A stretch of DNA of 47,862 nucleotides from Planctomycetota bacterium (GTDB lineage: Bacteria; Planctomycetota; UBA1135; UBA2386). Shown piece after piece: positions 32,729 through 40,435 of the stretch (position 1 is its first letter; every line of letters starts with the position of its first letter). Under the pieces are notes generated by a model, which searched no databases, had not been told where the DNA came from, and worked only from the letters and a program-made list of their open reading frames with translations. The DNA lies in NCBI GenBank assembly GCA_947455805.1, contig CANGSN010000001.1, positions 1 to 47,862 of the forward strand, written 5' to 3'. Made by a program: the position numbers and the translations under genes.

Positions 32729-34594
32729 TCAGAAGCCGCGGCTTGCAGCCTGCACGCCGCCGATGGCCGCGCCGACGGCGAACAGCATCGCGTACATCTC
32801 CAGGCCGAACGGGCTCGTCGTGACGGTGGTGCGACCGGTGGTATCCGACGTCGTGTAGCTCGACATCGCGAACAGGTGCTTGGTCAGCGTCTCAGCCTCC
32901 GGCAGCTGCTGCAGGTCGATCGGCACCTGGTCGTCCGGACGGACGATCGCCAGCACGCCGGCCAGGATCTGGTAGAGGCTCTCGAACTGCGACTTCCAGT
33001 CGGTGAAGGAGACAGCCTCGAGCGAACTCGGCAGCTGTGCGGCGATGCCGGCGAACTCCTTGTTGCTGCGGATGTCGTTCTTCGGGTCGTCCTCGCGGTC
33101 CATGCGCTGGAAGTGCCGCTTGATGTCGTTCGGCGAGAAGCTGCCGACCAGGTAGCCGTCCTTGAAGGCGAAGGTCGGCTGGATCACGTCGAGGACCTTG
33201 CCCAAGTCCTGGGCCTGGCCCAGGCGATTGGTGTTGACGGTCAGCTCGTAGAACTTGATGCCCTGCTTCTGGTTCTCCTGGATCCCGACCATGCCCTGCG
33301 TCGCCTTGGCCAGGGCCTTCAGCGCCGGCACCAGCTTCGCTTCGTCTGCCTTGATCAGCAGCGCGAGTTCGGGCGCCGCCGAGAAGGTGCTGACAGGCAT
33401 CTGCCAGGTGACGTAGTGACCGCCGATCGCGCCGACGAGATCGTTGCGCACGCTGAAGCCGAGCTGCTTCTCCATCTCACCCAGCTCGCCGAGCACCTGC
33501 TTGGCCAGCTCGGCGTCGTAGGCTTCCAAGCCCTTGACCACGAGGTCGTAGTAGTAGGCCAGATCCATGGTGCCGGAGCTGAAGCCGACGGCGTCCTTCG
33601 GGATCCACTTCAGGAACTTCAGGTCGATCGGAACCGCCTGCGCATTCGTGCCCGCCGCCAGGGCATCGAACGAGCGCGTGACGCTCTTGCCGTCGACGAA
33701 CGAGCTGGTCGTGCGAGACGCGCCGAGCTGGAACAGCCCCATGGCGTTCATCGCGCGCTCGACCCCCTTCATGTCGACCATCCCCAGCTCTTCCTCGGCG
33801 ACGACCGCGGTCGCCGCCTGGAACAGTGACTTCATCGTGGAGCCGGGGCGCCAGAACATCTCGAACTCGTTCTTCTCCTTGGCGTTCGCCATGTGCTTGG
33901 CGATCGCCTCGTAGTCGGCCGCGGCGCCGAGCGAGGGCAGCTTCTTCTGCATGCCGTCGACGATGATCTGCAGGTCGGGCGTCAGCGTGGTGAGCAACAG
34001 GCCGTTCGGCACCATCGCGAGGTTGAGCGCCATCGAGCTGCCTTCGCCGCCGCTCGGCCGGAAGCTGACGGTGCGCACGTCACCGATCTTGCCCTCCGTC
34101 TTCTCGAGCATGCCGCCCATCTGGTCCTCGAGCATGCCGAGCCCCATGTCGAGCAGCTTGTTCCAGGTCGGCGCGCTGGCGCCGAAGTCGAGGTGGGCGA
34201 CGATGCCGAGGTCGGCCTGCGCGCCGAAATCCCCACTGGTCATCTGCATCGAGGTCAGGGCCATCGTGAAGCCGTCGACGCGCAGCGCCATGATGTCGGC
34301 GGGGTCGACCGGGAACTGCCCCTGCGCGTGCATCTGCTTCGCCTCGTCCATCTGCTGCGCGAACATCTTCTCGCCCATCTCGCGCAGGTCGGCGACGAAC
34401 TTCTGCACCTCGTCTTCGGCCCACATCTTCGCCAGCGGCATCTGCGCGAAGCGCGCCATGCTCCCTTGCAGGTCCGGCGCCGACATCACCATCAGGGTGT
34501 CCTTCGGCAGGTAGGGGACGATCGACCCCTGCGCTGCCAACGGCAGTCCGAGCAGCAGGAAGCAGGCGAGGCGTGACGGTTGGTGGCGCTTCAT
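32729..34594 (-). CDS. Secreted protein of unknown function (621 residues)
   Basis: A signal peptide at residues 1-21 (MKRHQ..., ending PLAAQG) leads a 600-residue soluble protein. Near the N-terminus is PYLPKDTLMVMSAPDLQGSMARFAQ; similar openings occur in large secreted proteins of Planctomycetota, and loosely in DUF3352-type proteins. No catalytic motif is visible. A hydrophobic segment at the extreme C-terminus (about residues 604-618, MYAMLFAVGAAIGGV) may anchor it. I start at ATG 34594, not the earlier in-frame codon, because the signal peptide begins here. It converges on hemW with a 27-base gap. Function not known. Confidence 0.7.
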   Translation of the reverse strand: MKRHQPSRLACFLLLGLPLAAQGSIVPYLPKDTLMVMSAPDLQGSMARFAQMPLAKMWAEDEVQKFVADLREMGEKMFAQQMDEAKQMHAQGQFPVDPADIMALRVDGFTMALTSMQMTSGDFGAQADLGIVAHLDFGASAPTWNKLLDMGLGMLEDQMGGMLEKTEGKIGDVRTVSFRPSGGEGSSMALNLAMVPNGLLLTTLTPDLQIIVDGMQKKLPSLGAAADYEAIAKHMANAKEKNEFEMFWRPGSTMKSLFQAATAVVAEEELGMVDMKGVERAMNAMGLFQLGASRTTSSFVDGKSVTRSFDALAAGTNAQAVPIDLKFLKWIPKDAVGFSSGTMDLAYYYDLVVKGLEAYDAELAKQVLGELGEMEKQLGFSVRNDLVGAIGGHYVTWQMPVSTFSAAPELALLIKADEAKLVPALKALAKATQGMVGIQENQKQGIKFYELTVNTNRLGQAQDLGKVLDVIQPTFAFKDGYLVGSFSPNDIKRHFQRMDREDDPKNDIRSNKEFAGIAAQLPSSLEAVSFTDWKSQFESLYQILAGVLAIVRPDDQVPIDLQQLPEAETLTKHLFAMSSYTTSDTTGRTTVTTSPFGLEMYAMLFAVGAAIGGVQAASRGF

Positions 34595-34715
34595 GGGAGA
34601 CGGATGGTTGCGAAAAAGGGCGTCGCCATCCTGGAAGTGGCGATGGCGGGCTCTGTGGCCGACGGTGTCCCGGAACTGTCGCACGTGTCCGGATCGGCGA
34701 TCAGGACGACGGGCG

Positions 34716-35330
34716 TCACATGTTCGCAGATCGCCGGCGGTCGGTCGTGAACTTCGACCAGGATTCCATGCGCTGGCTCGGTCGCAGGGTCAGGTAGGGA
34801 GTCCAGCGTGGGCGGGTCGGCGGCCGCAGCAGGCGCAAGCCGGCCTCCTTCAGCGTGCGGTCTGCCTTGCGGGCATTGCAGCCGACGCACGCCAGGACGC
34901 AGTTCTCCCAGCTGGTGCCGCCGCCGCGGGAACGCGGCAGCACGTGGTCGACACTCAGGTGGTCGGTGGTGCAGCGGCGACCGCAGTACTGGCACGTGTA
35001 GTCGTCGCGCAGGAAGAGATTGCGCCGCGTGAACGGGGCCTCGTGGCACGGCACGCGGTCGTACTGCGTCAGCAGGACGACTTCCGGGACCTGCAGGCGC
35101 AGCGACGGCGAGCGGATCGCCGGCGCGCCGTGCGGAACAGGCTGCTCGAGCCACTCTTCGAACGTGAAGGTGGACAGGGTGTCCGTAGCCACGATGCGCG
35201 CGGCCTCGCGGAACACCATGCACAGGGCCCGGCGCACCGTGGTGACGTGCACCGGCCGCCAGGAACGATTCAGCACCAACGTTGCTCGATCGAGCAACTC
35301 GGCCCTTCGGGGTGGATCGCAGGCAACCAT
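34716..35330 (-). CDS. HNH endonuclease-family protein
   Basis: The 204-residue protein has a C-terminal HNH nuclease domain. Zinc-type Cys pairs are CQYC (113-116) and, later, ACVGC; the catalytic His is in SVDHVLPRSRGGGTSWENCV (D128, H129), followed by CNARKADRTL. The N-terminal 95 residues (LVLNRSWRPVHVTTVRRAL...) are the usual preface of a widespread group of stand-alone HNH proteins in Planctomycetota and Actinobacteria. These are thought to be housekeeping rather than restriction enzymes. Its substrate is unknown. It is divergent from the lipoprotein gene at 35532. Confidence 0.9.
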   Translation of the reverse strand: MVACDPPRRAELLDRATLVLNRSWRPVHVTTVRRALCMVFREAARIVATDTLSTFTFEEWLEQPVPHGAPAIRSPSLRLQVPEVVLLTQYDRVPCHEAPFTRRNLFLRDDYTCQYCGRRCTTDHLSVDHVLPRSRGGGTSWENCVLACVGCNARKADRTLKEAGLRLLRPPTRPRWTPYLTLRPSQRMESWSKFTTDRRRSANM

Positions 35331-35451
35331 GGATCGCTTGGCCCTTGTTCGTCGCCGTGAGCGCCCAAGGGCGCGCGGAGTCTAGATCCGGTCGCCCTGG
35401 GGAGGAATCCCTCCACCTTGGCGTCGCGCCTCGAGCGGCCCGGTGGCGGCG

Positions 35452-35480
35452 TTGCTCGGCCGCGCGGCCGTGGCTAGACT
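35452..35480 (+). promoter_or_regulatory. Candidate promoter of the lipoprotein-cyclophilin genes
   Basis: TTGCTC (35452-35457) is followed after 17 bases by TAGACT (35475-35480), about 52 bases before the ATG at 35532. A second TAGACT lies on the minus strand at 35379-35384 facing the HNH gene, with only a weak -35 (TTCCTC) at 17 bases. Confidence 0.45.
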
Positions 35481-35531
35481 CTGCGCCCCTATCACGGAAC
35501 ACGAGACGTTCTGCACAGCAAGCGGTCCCCG

Positions 35532-35960
35532 ATGACGAGAACCTTCCACGAACTGCGGCGCGCTACCCTCGGTGCCTTCCTGCTGGCTGCACTCCTGGGA
35601 TGCGAGTCCGCTGGAGGCTCGGGCGAATACGGCGTCACGGCGACGCAGTTCGCGGACGTGGTGGTGCCGGCCGGAATGAAGCTGCGCGACCGGGCCAACG
35701 AGAGCCACTCGCGCGATGACGGCGGCTATCGGACCGCCCACCTTGTCTATTCGGGTCAAAGCCGGGTCGAGGACATCGAGAGCTACCTGCGTCTGCGCAT
35801 GCCGTCCCACAACTGGCAGCTGGTTGCCGAGAGCAAGGTCGAGGATGGCATCGTGATGAAGTTCGAGCGCGATGTTTACTCTGTGCAGTATTCCGTAGCG
35901 CGCGCCGATGGCGCCACCCTGATGACCGTCGACTACGCGACTGACTATTCGCGCCGCTGA
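35532..35960 (+). CDS. Small lipoprotein of unknown function
   Basis: The 142-residue product starts with a signal sequence and lipobox AALLGC (Cys24), so it is probably a lipoprotein facing the periplasm. The rest forms one small domain with VVVPAGMKLRDRANES, YRTAHLVYSGQSRVEDIESYLRLRMPSHNWQLVAE and VKFERDVYSVQYSV-like strands. Proteins of this kind (GMKL...LVYSG...YL..MP.HNW) are widespread and unnamed. It is followed after 15 bases by the cyclophilin-like gene. Confidence 0.75.
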   Translation: MTRTFHELRRATLGAFLLAALLGCESAGGSGEYGVTATQFADVVVPAGMKLRDRANESHSRDDGGYRTAHLVYSGQSRVEDIESYLRLRMPSHNWQLVAESKVEDGIVMKFERDVYSVQYSVARADGATLMTVDYATDYSRR

Positions 35961-35975
35961 GGCCGAGCCCAATCC

Positions 35976-37169
35976 ATGTCCGCTACCCCCACTCCGCAGC
36001 CTCAGGCTGTTCCTCAGGCCCTCGAGGCGCCCAACCAGATCAACCTGCTCTGGGAGCGCTACCGTTCGCTCTTCTACGTCGTGGTGCTTGGCATCCTGGG
36101 CGCCATGGGTGTGCAGTACTACCTGGGCGTGCTCCATCAGGGCCGGGTCGATGCCGAATGGGCTGCTTTCTCCCAAAGCATTGGCCTGAAAGCCGCTTAC
36201 GGCAGCAAGGAGCAAATGGAGTCCCTCGCGGACTCCTACTTTGCCGGCGGCGTGGCCAGCCTCAAGGACCTGGACCTGGCCAAGTTGGAGTCCAGTTTCG
36301 AGGCGGCTCCAGCTCACCTGAAGCCCTACTACCTTTTTGCCGTCGCATGCAAGTCCAAGGTTGACAAGGACTTCGACAAGGCATTGCAGACTCTGGACAA
36401 GCTCGCTGCCGCCTATCCGCAGCACGTGCTGGTCAAGGAGTCGGAGTATCCCCCGCAGGTTCGGCAGCAAGAGCCCGAGAAGGACGACAAGAAGCCACCC
36501 ACTGCGAACCGGAAGCCGACCCTGAAGGCGACGGTGAAGGGAAGCTCGGTGCAGCTGCTGAGGGACCAGATCGCAGCCGCCAAGGCATTCCAGATGCCCG
36601 CACAGTTCGCCCGTGTCGAGGTGCCGGCGGACGCCACCAAGTACAAGTTCGAAACGGGCAAGGGCTCTTTCGTCATCGCCCTCATGCCCCAGGCGAAGCT
36701 GCACCGCGACGCCTTCATGAAGCTGGCCGATTCGACGCCGGCGTTTTGGGAGGGCACGGCAGTCGACGAGATCCGCCGTTCGACCAAGCTCAGGAAGCGC
36801 CCCATGGAGCTCCACTTCGGCTTTGACAGCAGCCGGACCGAGGATCGCACGCAGTGGGCGTCCAAGGAGCCGAGCAAGAACCAGGTGGAGTTCGAAGACG
36901 CGAATCTGAGCCACTTCGCAGGTGCGGTGTGCGGTCGCCCCGAGGCGGACGGCGATTCCGGTGGCAAATCCTGCGTGGATCGCCTGTGGATCAGCGTTGA
37001 CGACAACGCGCAGCAGGATGGCGAGCGCGTGGTGTTCGGCTACGTCGTCGAAGGCTTGGACGTGCTCAAGAGCATCTGCGAGCTGCCCATGAGCAGCACG
37101 CAGGAAGACGAGAGCGGCGAGGGACGGCCGAACGATTTGGTGCGCATCACCAAGGTCACCAAGCTGTAG
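35976..37169 (+). CDS. Membrane-anchored, degenerate cyclophilin-type peptidyl-prolyl isomerase-like protein
   Basis: The 397-residue protein has a Pro/Gln-rich N-terminus, one helix at about residues 32-50, and a helical region (about 60-150) with TPR-like spacing. A Lys/Pro-rich linker precedes a C-terminal domain from about residue 215. That domain follows the cyclophilin outline: FETGKGSFVIALMP...HRDAFMKLAD at the start and GERVVFGYVVEGLDVLKSICELP near the end. The catalytic centre is changed. The FHR motif reads VDEIRR, and the SQFFI strand reads SCVDRLWIS. It probably binds protein rather than isomerises it, but that is inference. GC content looks lower than in the flanking genes. Confidence 0.75.
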   Translation: MSATPTPQPQAVPQALEAPNQINLLWERYRSLFYVVVLGILGAMGVQYYLGVLHQGRVDAEWAAFSQSIGLKAAYGSKEQMESLADSYFAGGVASLKDLDLAKLESSFEAAPAHLKPYYLFAVACKSKVDKDFDKALQTLDKLAAAYPQHVLVKESEYPPQVRQQEPEKDDKKPPTANRKPTLKATVKGSSVQLLRDQIAAAKAFQMPAQFARVEVPADATKYKFETGKGSFVIALMPQAKLHRDAFMKLADSTPAFWEGTAVDEIRRSTKLRKRPMELHFGFDSSRTEDRTQWASKEPSKNQVEFEDANLSHFAGAVCGRPEADGDSGGKSCVDRLWISVDDNAQQDGERVVFGYVVEGLDVLKSICELPMSSTQEDESGEGRPNDLVRITKVTKL

Positions 37170-37301
37170 CTCAGCTGGCAGGCTGGCCCTGGAGCCTTGT
37201 TGCTCGGGCCGCCTGAATCCGAGCCCACACCGGGCATCGTGAGATCCGCTTCGCTCCCGACCTACCAAGAAGCGCTCAGGAACGCGCCCTGCCCGACCAT
37301 T

Positions 37302-37321
37302 CGGAGCCGACGGTGGCTCCG
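37302..37321. terminator. Candidate bidirectional terminator between convergent genes
   Basis: CGGAGCC (37302-37308), GACGGT loop, GGCTCCG (37315-37321): a perfect 7-base stem midway between the convergent cyclophilin-like gene and parB. Confidence 0.45.
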
Positions 37322-37359
37322 TTCCATTCGCTCGGGAACGACCGTAGATCGATGGAGGG

Positions 37360-38301
37360 CTACTCGCCAGACTGCGAGCGCTCTTGCGTCAGGCGGTGGT
37401 AGATGCGATCGAGCTCGTCGCGGCCGGAGCACTCGATGATGATCTGGCTGCGCTTGCGACCGTAGCGAATGCTGACGGGTGCGCCGATCGAATCGACCAG
37501 GTTCTCCTCGAGCTCATTGAGCCAAACTGGTCTGGCTCGAGCTGGCTGCTTGGGTGCTTGCGGTGCGGTCAGTGCCTGCTGTGCAGTCTTGACCTCGGCC
37601 TCGAGTTTGCGAACGGACCATGCTTGCCGGATCGCTTGATCTGCCAGCTGCACCATGGTCTGCACCTCGCTCAGGGCCAGCAGGCTTCGGGCGTGGCCCA
37701 TGCTCAGTGTTCCACGTGAAACATGCTCCTGAACTGGAGCCGGAAGATCCAAGAGGCGCAGGAAGTTCGCAACCGTGGAGCGTTCGAAGCCCACCTTCTT
37801 GGCAACACCCTCTTGGGTGGTGCCGAGGTGCTCCATCAGTGCCTTGAAGCCATGAGCCTTTTCAAGGGCGTTCAGGTCTTCGCGTTGCACGTTCTCGACC
37901 AGGCTCGCAACGGCTGCATCCTGGTCCGACATGGAGCGCACCAGAACTGGAACCTCCGTCAGCCCTGCAAGTTGTGCTGCCCGCCAACGTCGTTCGCCGG
38001 CGATGATCTCGAGGCGTTCGCCGTGCCGTCTGGCCAGGATTGGCTGCAGAATGCCGCTCGATCGAATGGACTCGGCCAACTCTGCGAGCTCGGCTGGCTC
38101 GATGGTGCGGCGAGGCTGGAACGGGCTGACCTCCAGCTTGCCAACCGGAACCTGAAGCACCTCCCCATTCGCTGGTGCCGGGTTGGGGCGGGTTGGCTCG
38201 GCGCTCGGCACGCTGGCCTGGGGCACCGAGGAGGGAGCTGGCTGCTTGGAGCCTCCGGACAAAAAGAAGTCGAGACCTCGACCCAATCGACGATCAACCA
38301 T
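37360..38301 (-). CDS. parB: Chromosome-partitioning protein ParB (Spo0J family)
   Basis: The 313-residue ParB begins MVDRRLGRGLDFFL, the usual start of chromosomal ParB. The CTPase/arginine-rich domain has PFQPRR, ILQPILARR and IAGERRWRAAQLAGL (about residues 105-155). ENVQREDLNALEKAHGF follows, then the HTH domain (GTTQEGVAKKVGFERSTVANFLRLLDLP) and the motif HVSRGTLSMGHARSLL. The C-terminal dimerisation domain ends the protein. It loads at parS, slides as a clamp and partners ParA in origin segregation. It overlaps the end of parA by 8 bases. Its own gene contains a perfect parS site. Confidence 0.96.
   Translation of the reverse strand: MVDRRLGRGLDFFLSGGSKQPAPSSVPQASVPSAEPTRPNPAPANGEVLQVPVGKLEVSPFQPRRTIEPAELAELAESIRSSGILQPILARRHGERLEIIAGERRWRAAQLAGLTEVPVLVRSMSDQDAAVASLVENVQREDLNALEKAHGFKALMEHLGTTQEGVAKKVGFERSTVANFLRLLDLPAPVQEHVSRGTLSMGHARSLLALSEVQTMVQLADQAIRQAWSVRKLEAEVKTAQQALTAPQAPKQPARARPVWLNELEENLVDSIGAPVSIRYGRKRSQIIIECSGRDELDRIYHRLTQERSQSGE
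37708..37723. other. parS centromere site, inside parB
   Basis: TGTTCCACGTGAAACA matches the near-universal parS consensus TGTTNCACGTGAAACA at every defined base. On the coding strand it encodes the HVSRGT part of ParB's conserved HVSRGTLSMGH segment. Confidence 0.93.
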
Positions 38302-39010
38302 GCATGACCTCCTTGACCAGCTGCGCATAACAGAGGGCAGCCTTGGTCGCTGGACTGTGAATGAAAACGGTGTTGCCGAAGCTCGCTGCTTCCACAAGGC
38401 TGGCATCGCGCAAGATCGTGGTGCGCAAGACGCGATCGCCGAGGTTGCGCCGCAGGTCCTGCAGGATCTCACCCGTCACGGGATCCGAGTAGTCCACCAT
38501 GGTGGGCAGCACTCCGCGGAGCTTGGCCTTGCCTGGGTTCTCGGCCGCCGCAGCTTCGATCGAAGAGAGCATCTGCGACAGGCCATGCATGGCGAAGAAC
38601 TCCGCCTGCACAGGGACCAGGATCTCATCGCCCAGCCGCACGCCCGCCCAGCCCCAATCGTCCATGCGCGGCGGGCAGTCGAACACCAGGAAGTCGATCG
38701 ATGCTGCCAGGCTCTGGGTGAGCTGGCTGAGCCGCTCGAAGTCCACCTTGGCATCGCGGGGCACCTCACCGAACGCGCCCGGCGAAGGAACCAGCCACAG
38801 GTTCTCGGCCACGGCAGTGAGCTCCGAAAGCACAGGATCGGGGCTTGGGGAGATGCTCATTCCCTGCAGGGCAACCGTGGCATTGCCTTGCAGGTCCAGG
38901 TCGATCAGCACGACCTTCTTCCCGCTCAAGGCGATCCCGTGGGCCAAGTGGATGGCCGTTGTGGTCTTGCCGACCCCACCCTTCTGATTCGCTAGGACGA
39001 TGGACCGCAC
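38294..39010 (-). CDS. parA: Chromosome-partitioning ATPase ParA (Soj)
   Basis: The 238-residue ParA/MinD-family ATPase has the deviant Walker A KGGVGKTTTAIHLA (residues 10-23), Walker A' LIDLDLQGNAT (about 35-45) and Walker B FLVFDCPP. A short N-terminus with no HTH fits the chromosomal (Soj) type rather than plasmid ParA type Ia. The start codon is GTG 39010; MRSIVLANQKGG is the expected start. A candidate promoter lies 31-59 bases upstream. Together with ParB it moves newly replicated origins apart. Confidence 0.95.
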   Translation of the reverse strand: MRSIVLANQKGGVGKTTTAIHLAHGIALSGKKVVLIDLDLQGNATVALQGMSISPSPDPVLSELTAVAENLWLVPSPGAFGEVPRDAKVDFERLSQLTQSLAASIDFLVFDCPPRMDDWGWAGVRLGDEILVPVQAEFFAMHGLSQMLSSIEAAAAENPGKAKLRGVLPTMVDYSDPVTGEILQDLRRNLGDRVLRTTILRDASLVEAASFGNTVFIHSPATKAALCYAQLVKEVMHG

Positions 39011-39040
39011 TTGCCGCCTGTTCGTTTCGAGTGCGTCCGC

Positions 39041-39069
39041 ATGCTAGCAACCGGCAAGGTGGTGAACAA
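39041..39069 (-). promoter_or_regulatory. Candidate promoter of parA-parB
   Basis: On the minus strand TTGTTC (39069-39064) is followed after 17 bases by TAGCAT (39046-39041), which leaves about a 25-base leader to the GTG. On the opposite strand a perfect -35 TTGACA at 39089-39094 faces the gene at 39130, but its -10 region (CAAGTT) is poor. Confidence 0.5.
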
Positions 39070-39129
39070 ACACGCCAAGGCGCGCGTGTTGACAATCCGA
39101 GCCAACCGAGCCAAGTTTGCCACGCCCCC

Positions 39130-39711
39130 ATGAACGGCCCTTGGCTGCGGCTCTTGTGCCTCGCATTCGTCGCTGCGCTTCGGCGCGCTGGCGTGCTTCC
39201 GTGGCTGATGATGGGCCTCGGCGTGGCCTGGAGCGCTTTGCTCGAACCGGTCATGCTTCGCCGGTCTGGACTGCCGCTCATCGAGTCGAGCGCCCATGCC
39301 TTGGCCTTGCTGGCTCTGCTAGCGATAGCGTCGGGCTGCTCGAACCTGCCGCGGCTGCGTGATCGCCTCGCCGTGACTGGCCTGCTCACCTGCAGCATGG
39401 CTGTGGCGCAGACCGCGCTGGCTGCGACCGCAGTCGCGCTACGCGGCCAGCCTCTCGAAGGCTCGGTCTTGCTCGAGGGCTCAGTGCGCTTCTTGCTCGC
39501 GTGGTGGCCCGTCGCCGCTACGCTGTCCGCGGCGCTGCACGGGTGGCGATCGTTCTTCGTGTGCTGCGCACAAGTTGTTTGTGGAGCTTCGGTTGCGACA
39601 TTCGAGCTGAGCGGATCCAGCGCCCTGCCGGCGCTGCTGTCGCTCGGTTCCGTGCTCGCCATCGAGCCTAGCGACCCCTCGGGCCAATATGCGAATCGGT
39701 ATTCTTGGTGA
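39130..39711 (+). CDS. Small polytopic membrane protein of unknown function
   Basis: The 193-residue, strongly hydrophobic protein has about five helices, including LCLAFVAALRRAGVLPWLMM, AHALALLALLAIASG, TGLLTCSMAVAQTALAATAV and FLLAWWPVAATLSAAL. It looks like a putative integral membrane protein of no recognised family. Start chosen at ATG 39130 because the hydrophobic region begins there and the longer open frame upstream lies antisense to parA. Its last 23 bases overlap the start of the phosphoesterase gene in another frame. Confidence 0.6.
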   Translation: MNGPWLRLLCLAFVAALRRAGVLPWLMMGLGVAWSALLEPVMLRRSGLPLIESSAHALALLALLAIASGCSNLPRLRDRLAVTGLLTCSMAVAQTALAATAVALRGQPLEGSVLLEGSVRFLLAWWPVAATLSAALHGWRSFFVCCAQVVCGASVATFELSGSSALPALLSLGSVLAIEPSDPSGQYANRYSW

Positions 39712-40429
39712 CATCCACGCCAATGTCGAGGCGCTGAGCGCGGTGGTCGACGCACTGCGGCGAGAGCGCGTCGACACCTGGGTGCAGGTCGGCGACATCG
39801 TGGGGTATGGACCCGAACCGTCGGCCTGCATCGACATCGTTCGTGAGCTTGGCTGCATCACGTGCCTTGGCAACCATGACGCCGCCGTGCTCGGGCTGCT
39901 CGACACGTCCTACTTCAACAACTTCGCGCGCGCGGCCATCCACTGGACCAGCCCACGCCTGCGCCCGCAGGACCTCGAGTTCCTGCGCAGCCTGCAGCTG
40001 GTCGTGCGCACGCCGACGTTCACGGTCGTCCATGGCACGCTCAGCCTGCCCGAGCAGTTCGGCTACGTGATCAGTGCGGTCGAAGCGATCGAATCCCTCG
40101 ACCAACAGGAGACGCGGTTGTGCTTCGTCGGCCACTCGCACGTGCCGGCGATCTACCTGCGGCGCCGCGATCAGCCGAACGAGATCCACATGGTCAACCA
40201 CGCCGAGGCCGAGATCTCCTACCGCGGCTTCGACCAGGTGCTGATGAACGTCGGCAGCGTCGGCCAACCGCGCGACGAGGATCCGCGGGCGGCGTACGGC
40301 CTGGTCGACACGGACCTCGAAGTCGCCTGCGTGAAGCGCGTGCACTACGACATCGCAGGGGTGCAGAGGAAGATCCGGGCCGCGGGCCTGCCCGACGTGC
40401 TGGCGAATCGGCTCGGCCTGGGCGTCTGA
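39689..40429 (+). CDS. Metallophosphoesterase (YfcE/calcineurin-like)
   Basis: The 246-residue metallophosphoesterase has all five metal motifs: GDIHAN (residues 7-12), GDIVGYGPEP (35-44), GNHD (61-64), VHG (about 114-116) and GHSHVP (about 148-153). The family hydrolyses phosphodiesters or phosphomonoesters; the substrate of this one is not known. The length fits the YfcE-like group. It has no signal peptide, so it is cytoplasmic. Confidence 0.93.
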   Translation: MRIGILGDIHANVEALSAVVDALRRERVDTWVQVGDIVGYGPEPSACIDIVRELGCITCLGNHDAAVLGLLDTSYFNNFARAAIHWTSPRLRPQDLEFLRSLQLVVRTPTFTVVHGTLSLPEQFGYVISAVEAIESLDQQETRLCFVGHSHVPAIYLRRRDQPNEIHMVNHAEAEISYRGFDQVLMNVGSVGQPRDEDPRAAYGLVDTDLEVACVKRVHYDIAGVQRKIRAAGLPDVLANRLGLGV

Positions 40430-40435
40430 CCCGCG

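Noticed and set aside
39089..39117. A strong promoter for the gene at 39130.
   Set aside because: The -35 is perfect, but the best -10 at 17 bases (CAAGTT) matches poorly.
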